From: an uncultured Endomicrobiia bacterium
GTDB lineage: Bacteria; Elusimicrobiota; Endomicrobiia; Endomicrobiales; Endomicrobiaceae
Direction of reading: 5' to 3'
Assembly (NCBI GenBank): GCA_905234925.1
Contig: CAJOJJ010000017.1
Span: 1 to 40,028, forward strand
DNA length: 40,028 nt
The notes under the pieces are model-generated. The model had not been told where the DNA came from. It saw only the letters and a list, made by a program, of their open reading frames with translations, and made no database searches. The position numbers and the translations under genes are program-made. Below are positions 24,518 through 32,146 of the stretch, one piece after another. How positions within the stretch are numbered: the first letter of the stretch is position 1; the number at the start of each line of letters is the position of its first letter.

Positions 24518-24690
24518 TAACGAGGTATAGAAGTATGGATGTATGGAGACGACAGGTTATAAGAGTATGAGTTTATAAGGTTATAAAAGATAAAAGCAAA
24601 AAACTAATAAACTATAAACAAACTAATAACCTAATAACCTGATAGCCTAAAAAACTTTTCAGCTGTTCAGCTATCTCAGCTTATCAGCTA
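24478..24690 (+). repeat. Mirrored 8-base word arrays from the DUF1844 3' end to thiF-like gene
   Basis: 24478-24593 runs in 8-base words through the stop codon (CAGAAGGT, CAAAAGGT, ..., GAAGTATG, GATGTATG, ..., AGTTTATA, AGGTTATA). After a short A-rich centre, 24604-24690 holds words complementary in type (CTAATAAC, CTAATAAC, CTGATAGC, then TGTTCAGC, TTATCAGC). The left and right halves can pair imperfectly (GGTTATAA with TTATAACC-like words). Confidence 0.75.
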
Positions 24691-24708
24691 AAATTGCAAG
24701 GCAATTTT
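24685..24708 (+). promoter_or_regulatory. CAGCTAAAA box and triloop hairpin before the E1-like gene
   Basis: CAGCTAAAA (24685-24693) runs into AAAATTGC-AAG-GCAATTTT (24690-24708), a perfect 8-bp stem. It ends 6 bases before ATG 24715, and there is no Shine-Dalgarno. This is the same geometry as at 16548-16581. Confidence 0.55.
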
Positions 24709-24714
24709 AAAAAT

Positions 24715-25443
24715 ATGAATAATACCCAATTGGAGCGTTACTCACGGCATATATTGTTGAAAGAAATAGGCTTTGACCGTGAAGCTCTCCGCACCGAGCG
24801 AAACGCTATTGCGTCTCATGCGGCAATGTACTTGGCTGCTGCAGGTATAGGCACACTGGGTATAGCGGACAACGACAAAGTTTCTCTTTCCAATTTACAG
24901 AGACAAATAATTCATTCAACCAACCGAATTTCTATGGATAAAGCTCTTTCTGCAAAAGAGACGATAAATAAATTAAATCCCGATGTAAAAGTAAATATTC
25001 ACAACATTTTCGTATCGCAGGAAAATATAACTGATATTATAAAAGACTACGATTTTGTTATTGATGCCGTAGATAATTTTGAAGCAAAATTTTTAATAAA
25101 CGATGCGTGTGTTCTTTCGAGAAAAGCGTTTTCTCACGCAGGTGTGGTGCAGTTCGGCGGACAGCTGATGACGTATGTTCCGGGCAGAAGTGTTTGCTAC
25201 AGGTGCGTTTTTAAAGAACCTCCTTCGGAAGATTGTGTGCAGAGCTGCAGACAGAACGGAATTTTAGGTGCCGTTGCAGGAGTGATAGGAACGCTGCAGG
25301 CTGTGGAAGCCGTAAAATATATTTTAAATATCGGTGAACTTTTGACGGGCTGTATGCTTACTTATGATGCTTTGAAAGCCGAGTTCAGAAAAATAAAACT
25401 TCCGGAAAAAATTAACGATTGTCCGGTTTGCAACAACAGTTAG
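24715..25443 (+). CDS. E1-like ThiF/MoeB/HesA family protein lacking the nucleotide-binding loop
   Basis: 242 residues from ATG 24715 (a TTG at 24694 lies in the hairpin). Family features: LERYSRHILLKEIGF at 7-20, AAMYLAAAGIGTLGIAD near 36-51, SLSNLQRQ, IDAVDNFEAKFLIND, two zinc CxxC pairs (C161/C164 and C236/C239) and SCRQNGILGAVAGVIG. Active relatives adenylate the C-terminus of ThiS, MoaD or similar sulfur carriers. Between EALRTER and HAAMYL the normal VLVIGAGGLGS is replaced by NAIAS: about 6 residues, including the whole GxGxxG ATP loop, are gone in frame. It therefore probably cannot adenylate and may be a decaying or repurposed copy. The neighbouring sulfur-transfer gene is also damaged. 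Confidence 0.8.
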   Translation: MNNTQLERYSRHILLKEIGFDREALRTERNAIASHAAMYLAAAGIGTLGIADNDKVSLSNLQRQIIHSTNRISMDKALSAKETINKLNPDVKVNIHNIFVSQENITDIIKDYDFVIDAVDNFEAKFLINDACVLSRKAFSHAGVVQFGGQLMTYVPGRSVCYRCVFKEPPSEDCVQSCRQNGILGAVAGVIGTLQAVEAVKYILNIGELLTGCMLTYDALKAEFRKIKLPEKINDCPVCNNS

Positions 25444-25575
25444 AAATTAGCAGTTAACAATGAGCAATTTCGGTGTTTTTAATTATTTTAGAATTTTTGC
25501 TTTGCAAAAGTTTATTATATATGCAAAAAATTCGCACTGCGAATTTTTGCAACGATTTCTAATTGCTAATTTTAA
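25441..25575 (-). repeat. Mirrored repeat element with TTTCGGTATTTTTAA-like core
   Basis: Left arm TAGAAATTAGCAG, right arm ATTTCTAATTGCTAATTTT, and a core with CAATTTCGGTGTTTTTAAT. Hairpins TTTTGC-TTT-GCAAAA (25495-25509) and AAAAATTCGC-ACT-GCGAATTTTT (25526-25548) lie inside. The reverse complement of 36250-36378 aligns with it. Confidence 0.7.
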
Positions 25576-25586
25576 AAGGAGAGTAT

Positions 25587-26613
25587 ATGAATAAAAATGC
25601 GGTAAAAATCAAAAGTATTTCTGCAAAAGATTTCATAAAACTCAACCACAGTAAAATGCATATTGTTGACCTTAGAGAAAAAGAGCTTGTATCATTGCAT
25701 CCTTTTACAAAAGCTTTAAATTTTCCTTTTTCTCAAATTTGGTCGGATATTGATAATATACCTAATGATAAGCCTGTATATATTTTTTGTCATTCCGGAG
25801 AAATAAGCATAGAAGTAACAAGAATTCTTGAAGACCGCGGATACAATGCAACAAATATTGAGGGCGGGTATCAAGCTATTTCGAAAACATTGCTGCAAAA
25901 TCCCGTCTATTTGGATTTAAAAGAAGAGAAGTGTCCGGGAATTATTATACAGACAGCAGATGCAATAAACGAGATGTTTGATGGACAGCATCTTATTATA
26001 GAGGCAACGGAAGAATCCTTTATTCCCGATATTGCCGTATGGTGCGAAAGGACAGGAAATAAACTTATAAGTGTTTATACGGATTCTAAAGTTGTACATG
26101 CTGAAATAGAGAAAAAATCTTTTAGTGAAGAAAAACAGTTCAAGATGTTTGCGGATAAAAACGATAAAACTTTTATTGTATTCAGCGGAGATTTGGATAA
26201 AGTTATAAGTGCTTTTATTATAGCGAACGGTGCCGTTGCCATGGGAAGAAAAGTGACGATGTTTTTTACATTTTGGGGTTTGAGTGTGCTTAGAAAACCG
26301 AAAAAATTTTTTATTAAAAAATCTTTTATTGAAAGATTGTTTTCTTTCATGTTGCCGAAAGGAACAAAAGATTTAAAACTTTCTAAAATGAATATGGGCG
26401 GTTTTGGCGCAAAAATGATACGATATATTATGAAAAATAAGGGTGTGGGTTCACTTGAATATTTGGTAGAAAATAGTGAAAGTATTATAAAGAACATTTT
26501 AAAGAGAAAAAAGTGGTATACGTAAGGAAGAACTTATAGACGGTATAGAACTTGGAGGAGTATCTTCTTTCCTCGGTGCTGCCGAGAAATCGGATACGAA
26601 TCTGTTTATATAA
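25587..26613 (+). pseudogene. Rhodanese-TusA-DsrE sulfurtransferase fusion with broken DsrE end
   Basis: ATG 25587 has GGAG nearby. Residues 8-105 are a rhodanese domain (IVDLREKE, IFCHSGEIS with active-site C68, NIEGGYQAI). Residues 108-185 are TusA-like (DLKEEKCPGIIIQTADAINEM, C116). Then comes a DsrE-like domain (FIVFSGDLDKVISAFIIANG, KVTMFFTFWGLSVLRKPKK, KMNMGGFGAKMIRYIMKNKG). Such fusions pass persulfide sulfur between cysteines. The frame stops at 26523-26525. The normal ending resumes in another frame as GIRKEELIDGIELGG...SDTNLFI, stop 26611-26613. Compared with the usual spacing about 14 bases are missing just before it, where the conserved CQMSMDVM-type cysteine segment should be. 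The shortened 312-residue product may still have rhodanese and TusA activity. Confidence 0.8.
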
Positions 26614-26632
26614 CTTGAATATAGAACGCCGA

Positions 26633-27991
26633 TTATTTTTTGATTTTTGCAATTTCTTTTACGGCTTCTTTTACAATCTGTTGAGCAAAAGATTTTATTT
26701 CTTTTTTATCTTGTCCTTCTAACATTACTCTTAACAAATTTTCCGTTCCGGAATATCTTACCAGTACTCTGCCGTTATCGCCGAGTTTTTTCTCAATTTG
26801 TTTAATAACTTTTGTCGTTGCAGGAAGCTTTTCCAAAGGTATTTTTTCTGCAACTTTTTCATTTATAAGAATCTGCGGATACTTTTTTATCCAAGCACAC
26901 ATTTCCGACAATTTTTTCTCTTCTTTTACCAAAATATTTAATAATTGCAAAGCACTTATCTGTCCGTCGCCCGTATCAAGAAGTTGTTTGAATATTATGT
27001 GTCCCGATTGTTCTCCGCCGAGAATTGCTTTGTGCTTTTTCAAATCTTCATATACGTATCTGTCGCCGACTTTACTTGTAACAATGTTTATTTTTTCCGT
27101 TTTGGCGGCTTTAAGCAAGCCTAAATTTGCCATAACGGTTATAACCAAAGTGTTGTTTTTCAATTTGTTGTTATTTTTTAAATATTTTGCAACTACGCCC
27201 AAAAAGAAATCTCCGTCACGTATAATTCCTTTATCGTCAACCGATATTACTCTGTCGGCATCTCCGTCAAAAGCAAATCCGCAGAAACATTTTTGTTCTT
27301 TAACTACTTCAGCAATGGTTTCCGGATGCAATGCTCCGCAGTTTAGATTTATGTTTTTACCGTCGGGATTATTATTTATTACAATGACATTTGCCTTTAA
27401 TTTCTTCAGTACTTCGGGAGCAATTTTATAAGAAGCACCGTTTGCACAATCTATTGCAACGGTTTTACCTTTAAGAGCATCTTTCGGCATGAGAGAGATA
27501 AGAAAATCTTTATACTGATTTACAAGTTTTTTGCTGTCTTTGGAGGAGAAATTTTTGATTTTAGAAGCTGATTTTAAGATTTTTTTCTCGTCAAGATATT
27601 TAACAAGATTTTTTTCAAGTTTGGCTTCCGTACTGTCGGGAAGTTTGGTCCCTTTTGATGAAAAAAACTTTATTCCGTTATCCGTATAAGGGTTGTGCGA
27701 TGCGGATATTACAATGCCTGCCTGATAATCGTTATTTTTAAGGATATATGCCACTGCAGGGGTGGGTAAAACTCCTAAATCCGTTACTTTTATTCCTGCA
27801 GCATTAATACCTTTTGTTAACGCATTAAGTATTCTTTTTCCCGACTGTCTTGTATCTCTGCCGATAAGAATTCCTTTTCCTTGCTTATCGAGAGTTTCCG
27901 CCAATACATAGCCGATAAGTGATACCGTATTATTATCAAAAGGAAATTTATCCGCTTTGCCTCTTATTCCGTCAGTTCCAAAAAATTTCAT
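26633..27991 (-). CDS. glmM: Phosphoglucosamine mutase
   Basis: 452 residues. It converts glucosamine-6-phosphate to glucosamine-1-phosphate for UDP-GlcNAc, the precursor of peptidoglycan and lipid A. Motifs: KFFGTDGIRG at the start, the active serine S98 in SASHNP (96-101), magnesium loop DGDADR (242-247), sugar-binding GGEQSGHI and the phosphate-binding RYSGTENLLRVM near the end. All are intact. Shine-Dalgarno GAGG lies just upstream (complement of CCTC near 28000). It has its own promoter and is divergent from nrdD. The gene would be essential. Confidence 0.97.
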   Translation of the reverse strand: MKFFGTDGIRGKADKFPFDNNTVSLIGYVLAETLDKQGKGILIGRDTRQSGKRILNALTKGINAAGIKVTDLGVLPTPAVAYILKNNDYQAGIVISASHNPYTDNGIKFFSSKGTKLPDSTEAKLEKNLVKYLDEKKILKSASKIKNFSSKDSKKLVNQYKDFLISLMPKDALKGKTVAIDCANGASYKIAPEVLKKLKANVIVINNNPDGKNINLNCGALHPETIAEVVKEQKCFCGFAFDGDADRVISVDDKGIIRDGDFFLGVVAKYLKNNNKLKNNTLVITVMANLGLLKAAKTEKINIVTSKVGDRYVYEDLKKHKAILGGEQSGHIIFKQLLDTGDGQISALQLLNILVKEEKKLSEMCAWIKKYPQILINEKVAEKIPLEKLPATTKVIKQIEKKLGDNGRVLVRYSGTENLLRVMLEGQDKKEIKSFAQQIVKEAVKEIAKIKK

Positions 27992-28017
27992 ATTCTAACC
28001 TCTGTATTTTTGCGTAT

Positions 28018-28046
28018 ATTATACTAATTTTATAAAAAATCGCCAA
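28018..28046 (-). promoter_or_regulatory. glmM promoter
   Basis: Minus strand TTGGCG (28046-28041), 17-base spacer, TATAAT (28023-28018). The leader is about 20 bases. Confidence 0.7.
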
Positions 28047-28099
28047 ATGATTTTTCAATTGCCGGCTGATAATTGCCGAATTTTATGTTGTTATCCATA

Positions 28100-28127
28100 C
28101 TACCTGTAGGGGGTTTTATATATAAAA
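28100..28127. promoter_or_regulatory. Candidate operator upstream of nrdD
   Basis: CTACCTGTAG (28100-28109) and the perfect 14-base palindrome TTTTATATATAAAA (28114-28127) lie about 24 bases before the nrdD -35 box. NrdR boxes are similar AT-rich palindromes upstream of nrd genes, but the known consensus is not matched well, so the regulator is unknown. Confidence 0.3.
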
Positions 28128-28150
28128 AGCCAACATTTAGTATTTTTCGC

Positions 28151-28179
28151 TTGACAAACAGAAAAATTTTTTTTATAAT
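28151..28179 (+). promoter_or_regulatory. Perfect consensus promoter of nrdD-nrdG
   Basis: TTGACA (28151-28156), 17-base spacer, TATAAT (28174-28179). The leader is about 98 bases and A-rich, with GGAG before the start codon. Confidence 0.85.
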
Positions 28180-28283
28180 CTATCCTGCAATTTTCAATTT
28201 CACAAATTTTTCACAAATAACAATTCATAAGACGAAAAAATAAGAAGTAAAAAAATAAATCACGGAGAAAAGGAGAAACGTAA

Positions 28284-30362
28284 ATGGAAAAAGTATTATC
28301 GGTATTCGACAGTATTTTGAAAAGAGACGGAAAAGAAGAAAAGTTCGATTTTAAGAAAATTCAGCAGGCTATTTTGAAAGCAGGACAGGCAACGAAAGAG
28401 TTTGGCGAAGACATCGCATCCAAATTGACGGTAAAAGTTTTAAGTATCGCTCAGGAAACCGTTGCATCCGACAAACCTACGGTAGAACAGATTCAGGATA
28501 TTGTTGAAGAAGTTTTGTTAAATTCTCCTTATAAAGCTTCCGCAAAAGCATTTATTATTTACAGAGACCAGCATGCAAAAATGAGAGATATCGTTTCCGC
28601 ATTTAATGTTGACTTGGTTGATCAGTATCTTTATAAGAAAGATTGGCAGGTTAAAGAAAATAGTAATATGTCTTACTCTTTGCAGGGTTTGAATAACTAT
28701 ATTTCTTCCGAAGTAAGCAAAATGTACTGGCTTAATAAAATATATCCCAACAACATTAAACATGCTCATAGCGAAGGCGATTTTCATATTCACGATTTGG
28801 GAATTTTGGGCGTATATTGCGTAGGTTGGGATTTGTATGATTTGCTCGTTACAGGTTTTAAAGGTGTTGCGGGAAAAGTTGAATCTTATCCGGCAAAACA
28901 TTTTAAATCCGCTTTGGGTCAAATTGTAAACTTTTTCTTTACTTTGCAAGGTGAAGCTGCAGGTGCTCAGGCTTTTTCAAGTTTTGATACTTTGCTTGCT
29001 CCATTTATTGCTTACGACAATTTAAGTTATGAAGAAGTAAAACAAGGTTTACAGGAATTTTTATTTAACTTAAATGTTCCTACAAGAGTAGGTTTCCAGT
29101 CTCCTTTCACAAACTTAACATTTGATTTGAAAGTTCCTAAACACTATAAAGATGAAGCAGTTATTATCGGCGGAAAACCTCAGCCTAAAACATACGGCGA
29201 TTTCCAGAAAGAAATGGATATGTTGAACAAAGCTTTCTTGGAAGTTATGCTTGAAGGCGATGCAAAAGGCAGAGTATTCAGTTTCCCTATTCCTACATAT
29301 AATATAAGTAAAGATTTCGACTGGGATAATCCCGAACTTAAACTTTTGTGGGATATAACTGCAAAATACGGTATTCCTTACTTCGCCGATGCAAGAAGTA
29401 TGTGCTGCAGACTTAGAATTGATAACAGAGAACTCAGAAGAAGAGGCGGCGGACTTTTTGGTGCATCTCCTTTGACCGGTTCTATCGGTGTAGTAACTTT
29501 AAATATGCCTCGTTTGGGATATCTTGCAAAAGATGAAAAAGATTTCTTTGACAGACTTACCGTATTGATGGATATGGCAAAAGAAAGTTTGGAAATCAAG
29601 AGAAAAGTTCTTGAAAAACTTACAGATCAGAACCTCTATCCGTATATGAGCTTCTATTTAAGAAATATTAAACAGAGATTCGGCTGCTATTGGAAGAACC
29701 ATTTCTCCACTATCGGTGTAGTAGGTGTAAACGAATGCTGCTTGAACTTCCTTAAAGAAAATATCGCAAGCGAAAAAGGTAAAGCTTTTGCACTTAAAGT
29801 TCTTACATTTATGAGAGAAAGAATGCAACAGTATCAGGAAGAAACAGGAAACATTTATAACTTGGAAGCAACCCCGGCAGAGGGAACTTCTTACAGACTT
29901 GCAAAAATAGACAGAAAGAAATATTCCGATATCATATTTGCAAATATGGACGCAGTAAAAGAAGACAGACCTCCGTTCTATACAAACTCTACACAGCTTC
30001 CGGTAAACTATACGGAAGATTTGTTTGAAATTCTTGAACTTCAGCACGAAATACAGTCTCTTTACACCGGCGGTACGGTACAGCATATGTTCATAGGTGA
30101 AAAAATTGCAGATACCGAAGCTATGAAGAACTTCATTAAGACTGCATTTACAAACTATAAGCTTCCTTATATGTCAATTACACCTACGTTCAGCGTATGC
30201 CCTAACGACGGATACCAGAACGGCGAAGTAAAAGTTTGTCCTCACTGCGGTGCAACATGTGAAGTTTATTCCAGAGTTGTAGGTTATTTAAGACCGGTAG
30301 CACAGTGGAACGAAGGTAAACAGGAAGAATTTAAAATAAGAAAAACGTGTAAAACGGCATAA
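28284..30362 (+). CDS. nrdD: Anaerobic ribonucleoside-triphosphate reductase
   Basis: 692 residues. Class III enzyme reducing NTPs to dNTPs with a glycyl radical, cytosolic and oxygen-sensitive. The N-terminal ATP-cone (residues about 8-100: ILKRDGKEEKFDFKKIQQAI, EQIQDIVEEVLL) gives allosteric control. The catalytic body includes HIHDLGILGVYC, NLTFDLKVP and GVVGVNECCLNF. The C-terminus has the zinc site (CPNDGYQ, CPHCGATC) and the radical loop RVVGYLRPVAQWN with the glycine at 667. GGAG precedes ATG 28284. It is followed 3 bases later by its activase gene. This is strong evidence for anaerobic growth. Confidence 0.97.
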   Translation: MEKVLSVFDSILKRDGKEEKFDFKKIQQAILKAGQATKEFGEDIASKLTVKVLSIAQETVASDKPTVEQIQDIVEEVLLNSPYKASAKAFIIYRDQHAKMRDIVSAFNVDLVDQYLYKKDWQVKENSNMSYSLQGLNNYISSEVSKMYWLNKIYPNNIKHAHSEGDFHIHDLGILGVYCVGWDLYDLLVTGFKGVAGKVESYPAKHFKSALGQIVNFFFTLQGEAAGAQAFSSFDTLLAPFIAYDNLSYEEVKQGLQEFLFNLNVPTRVGFQSPFTNLTFDLKVPKHYKDEAVIIGGKPQPKTYGDFQKEMDMLNKAFLEVMLEGDAKGRVFSFPIPTYNISKDFDWDNPELKLLWDITAKYGIPYFADARSMCCRLRIDNRELRRRGGGLFGASPLTGSIGVVTLNMPRLGYLAKDEKDFFDRLTVLMDMAKESLEIKRKVLEKLTDQNLYPYMSFYLRNIKQRFGCYWKNHFSTIGVVGVNECCLNFLKENIASEKGKAFALKVLTFMRERMQQYQEETGNIYNLEATPAEGTSYRLAKIDRKKYSDIIFANMDAVKEDRPPFYTNSTQLPVNYTEDLFEILELQHEIQSLYTGGTVQHMFIGEKIADTEAMKNFIKTAFTNYKLPYMSITPTFSVCPNDGYQNGEVKVCPHCGATCEVYSRVVGYLRPVAQWNEGKQEEFKIRKTCKTA

Positions 30363-30365
30363 AAA

Positions 30366-30989
30366 ATGAGAATAGGCGGATTACAAAAAATATCATTTAT
30401 AGATTACCCGCAGAAAACTGCAGCCATAATTTTTACTCAAGGCTGCAATTTTCGCTGCGGGTATTGCCATAATCCCGAGCTTATTTATCCTCAGCTTTAT
30501 CAAATACCTATATTCGAGGAAGAAATTTTTGCTTTTCTTGAAACAAGAAAAGGTAAGCTTGACGGTGTTGTAATTACCGGCGGAGAACCTACACTTCAGC
30601 CTGATTTGATAGATTTTATTAGAAAAGTTAAGGCTATGGGCTTTTTGGTAAAGCTGGATTCCAACGGTTCCAACCCCGATGTTTTAAAGAAAGTTATAGA
30701 TGAGAAACTTGTTGATTATATTGCAATGGATATAAAAGCTCCGCTTGACAAATATAACCTTGTCTGCGGAGTTTCCGTAAACATTGAAAATATTAAAAAA
30801 AGTATTGATTTGATAAAAAATTCAGGAATAGAATTTCAGTTCAGAACTACTTACGATAAAACAAAACTTGTTGATAATGATATTCAAACAATGACGGATT
30901 TCCTCGATGTAAATACACATTACAAAATACAACAGTGTAACCCCGTAAATTTACCGGAAACAGTCAAAAATCAACAATTGGTAAATTAA
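30366..30989 (+). CDS. nrdG: Anaerobic ribonucleotide reductase activating protein (radical SAM)
   Basis: 207 residues. It generates the glycyl radical on NrdD using SAM and a 4Fe-4S cluster bound by C27-C31-C34 (GCNFRCGYCHNP). It starts with the subfamily phrase MRIGGLQKISFIDYP and carries VVITGGEPTLQPDLIDFI. This matches the longer NrdG-2 type (also annotated as a pyruvate-formate-lyase-like activase) rather than short E. coli NrdG. It lies 3 bases after nrdD with no own Shine-Dalgarno visible, so translation is likely coupled. A strong terminator follows. Confidence 0.92.
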   Translation: MRIGGLQKISFIDYPQKTAAIIFTQGCNFRCGYCHNPELIYPQLYQIPIFEEEIFAFLETRKGKLDGVVITGGEPTLQPDLIDFIRKVKAMGFLVKLDSNGSNPDVLKKVIDEKLVDYIAMDIKAPLDKYNLVCGVSVNIENIKKSIDLIKNSGIEFQFRTTYDKTKLVDNDIQTMTDFLDVNTHYKIQQCNPVNLPETVKNQQLVN

Positions 30990-31017
30990 AAAATTTTTCA
31001 TTTAAAGAATATAAGAA

Positions 31018-31052
31018 TGAACGGATATAACAAAAATATCCGTTCATTTTTT
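31018..31052 (+). terminator. Intrinsic terminator of nrdDG
   Basis: TGAACGGATAT (31018-31028) and ATATCCGTTCA (31036-31046) form a perfect 11-bp stem with a 7-base loop, followed by TTTTTT. Confidence 0.93.
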
Positions 31053-31053
31053 G

Positions 31054-31083
31054 TTGGTATTTTTTTATAAAATTTGATACAAT
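31054..31083 (+). promoter_or_regulatory. Probable pdxJ promoter
   Basis: TTGGTA (31054-31059), 18-base spacer, TACAAT (31078-31083). It starts directly after the nrdDG terminator. Confidence 0.5.
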
Positions 31084-31126
31084 AGAAATCTGTATTTTAG
31101 AATTTATAAGTAACAACAGAAATAAA

Positions 31127-31158
31127 TGTCATTCTGAACGAAGTGAAGATTCTTGTCG
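31127..31158 (+). repeat. TGTCATTCTGAACGAAGTG-type palindrome in the pdxJ leader
   Basis: A single copy of the palindrome class reading TGTCATTCTGAACGAAG, then TGAAGATTCTTGTCG. It lies between the predicted promoter and the pdxJ start, so it would be in the mRNA leader. Confidence 0.75.
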
Positions 31159-31209
31159 TTTATGTCTGTCTGAATTTTGAATTATTATAAAATTTCAAAA
31201 GGGGAATTA

Positions 31210-31935
31210 ATGATAAAATTAGGCGTAAATATAGACCATATCGCAACGTTAAGGCAGGCACGCAGAGAAGATTTTCCTTCTCCGGTAAAGGCTATGGCGG
31301 TTTGTGAAAAAGCCGGAGCAGATTCAATAACTACACATTTACGAGAAGACAGACGCCATATTCAGGACAGAGATGTTTTTGAAATAAAAGAAGCTATGAG
31401 GACGAAACTGAATTTTGAAATGGCTGCCTGCGAAGAAATTGTAAATATTGCTTTAAAACTTCAGCCGTATTCCGTATGTATAGTTCCCGAAAAAAGAGAA
31501 GAAATTACGACGGAGGGCGGGCTGGACGTAAAAGGGCAGAAAGTACATCTTGCCGAAGTTGTTAAAAGGCTTAAAGATAAAGGCATAATAGTAAGTATGT
31601 TTATAGATCCCGTCAAAGAACAGATAGAAACTTGTGCCGATATTAAGGCTGATGCGGTGGAAATTCATACGGGGAAATATGCAAATTTGTTTAAAATATC
31701 TAAAGAAAATGCCGCCGAAGAACTGAACAATATAAAAAATGCCGCATCTCTTGCAAAACAATGCGGTTTGATATTTAATGCCGGACACGGCCTTGATTAC
31801 GATAATGTTTTTGATATCTGCAGTATAGAAAACCTTAATGAACTTAATATCGGTTTTTCAATAATTGCCAGAGCGGTTTTTGACGGTTTGGAAACTGCAG
31901 TTTTTGAAATGAAAAAAATATTGTCAAATTATTAA
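31210..31935 (+). CDS. pdxJ: Pyridoxine 5'-phosphate synthase
   Basis: 241 residues from ATG 31210, which has AAGGGG at 31199-31204. A TTG 33 bases upstream is less likely because the conserved N-terminus KLGVNIDHIATLRQARR starts here. PdxJ condenses 1-deoxyxylulose-5-phosphate with 3-amino-2-oxopropyl phosphate to make pyridoxine phosphate (the DXP-dependent vitamin B6 route). Further family phrases: ADSITTHLREDRRHIQDRDV, NFEMAACEEIV, VCIVPEKREEITTEGGLDV, AVEIHTGKYA and FNAGHGLDYDNV. Length is normal. No other B6 gene is in the window. Confidence 0.96.
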   Translation: MIKLGVNIDHIATLRQARREDFPSPVKAMAVCEKAGADSITTHLREDRRHIQDRDVFEIKEAMRTKLNFEMAACEEIVNIALKLQPYSVCIVPEKREEITTEGGLDVKGQKVHLAEVVKRLKDKGIIVSMFIDPVKEQIETCADIKADAVEIHTGKYANLFKISKENAAEELNNIKNAASLAKQCGLIFNAGHGLDYDNVFDICSIENLNELNIGFSIIARAVFDGLETAVFEMKKILSNY

Positions 31936-31949
31936 AAATTTTGTATAAT
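31921..31949 (+). promoter_or_regulatory. Promoter for tRNA-Thr and the downstream gene
   Basis: TTGTCA (31921-31926), 17-base spacer, TATAAT (31944-31949). It overlaps the last codons of pdxJ. The transcript would contain a repeat array (32013-32045) before the tRNA. Confidence 0.7.
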
Positions 31950-32012
31950 CTAACAGTTGTCAGTTTTTTTGTTTTTTAATTGCCGTTTGTCGTTAATTGT
32001 CGTTGCTGTTGC

Positions 32013-32045
32013 AGTTAATTATAAATTGTAAATTATAAATTGTCG
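32013..32045 (+). repeat. 7-base AT word array
   Basis: AATTATA, AATTGTA, AATTATA, AATTGTC in a strict 7-base step. The same words occur at 12022-12092 and 16322-16355. Confidence 0.75.
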
Positions 32046-32052
32046 TAATATT

Positions 32053-32125
32053 GCCGACATAGCTCAGTTGGTAGAGCAATCGCTTCGTAAGCGATGGGTC
32101 GGAGGTTCAAGTCCTCTTGTCGGCT
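32053..32125 (+). tRNA. tRNA-Thr (CGT anticodon)
   Basis: 73 bases forming a full cloverleaf. The acceptor stem is GCCGACA with TGTCGGC, the D stem GCTC/GAGC, and the anticodon stem ATCGC/GCGAT with loop TTCGTAA (anticodon CGT, reads ACG). The T stem GGAGG/CCTCT has loop TTCAAGT, and the discriminator is T. CCA is not encoded. A run of eight Ts follows 4 bases later. Confidence 0.96.
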
Positions 32126-32146
32126 TATTTTTTTTGGGTATAAAAT

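Noticed and set aside
23806-24690. CRISPR array
   Set aside because: The repeats are 7-8 bases and degenerate, without spacers of constant length, and no cas gene is in the window.
32053-32125. tRNA-Thr as an integration site for a mobile island
   Set aside because: There is no integrase and no repeated copy of the tRNA 3' end in the window; the downstream gene is an ordinary envelope gene.
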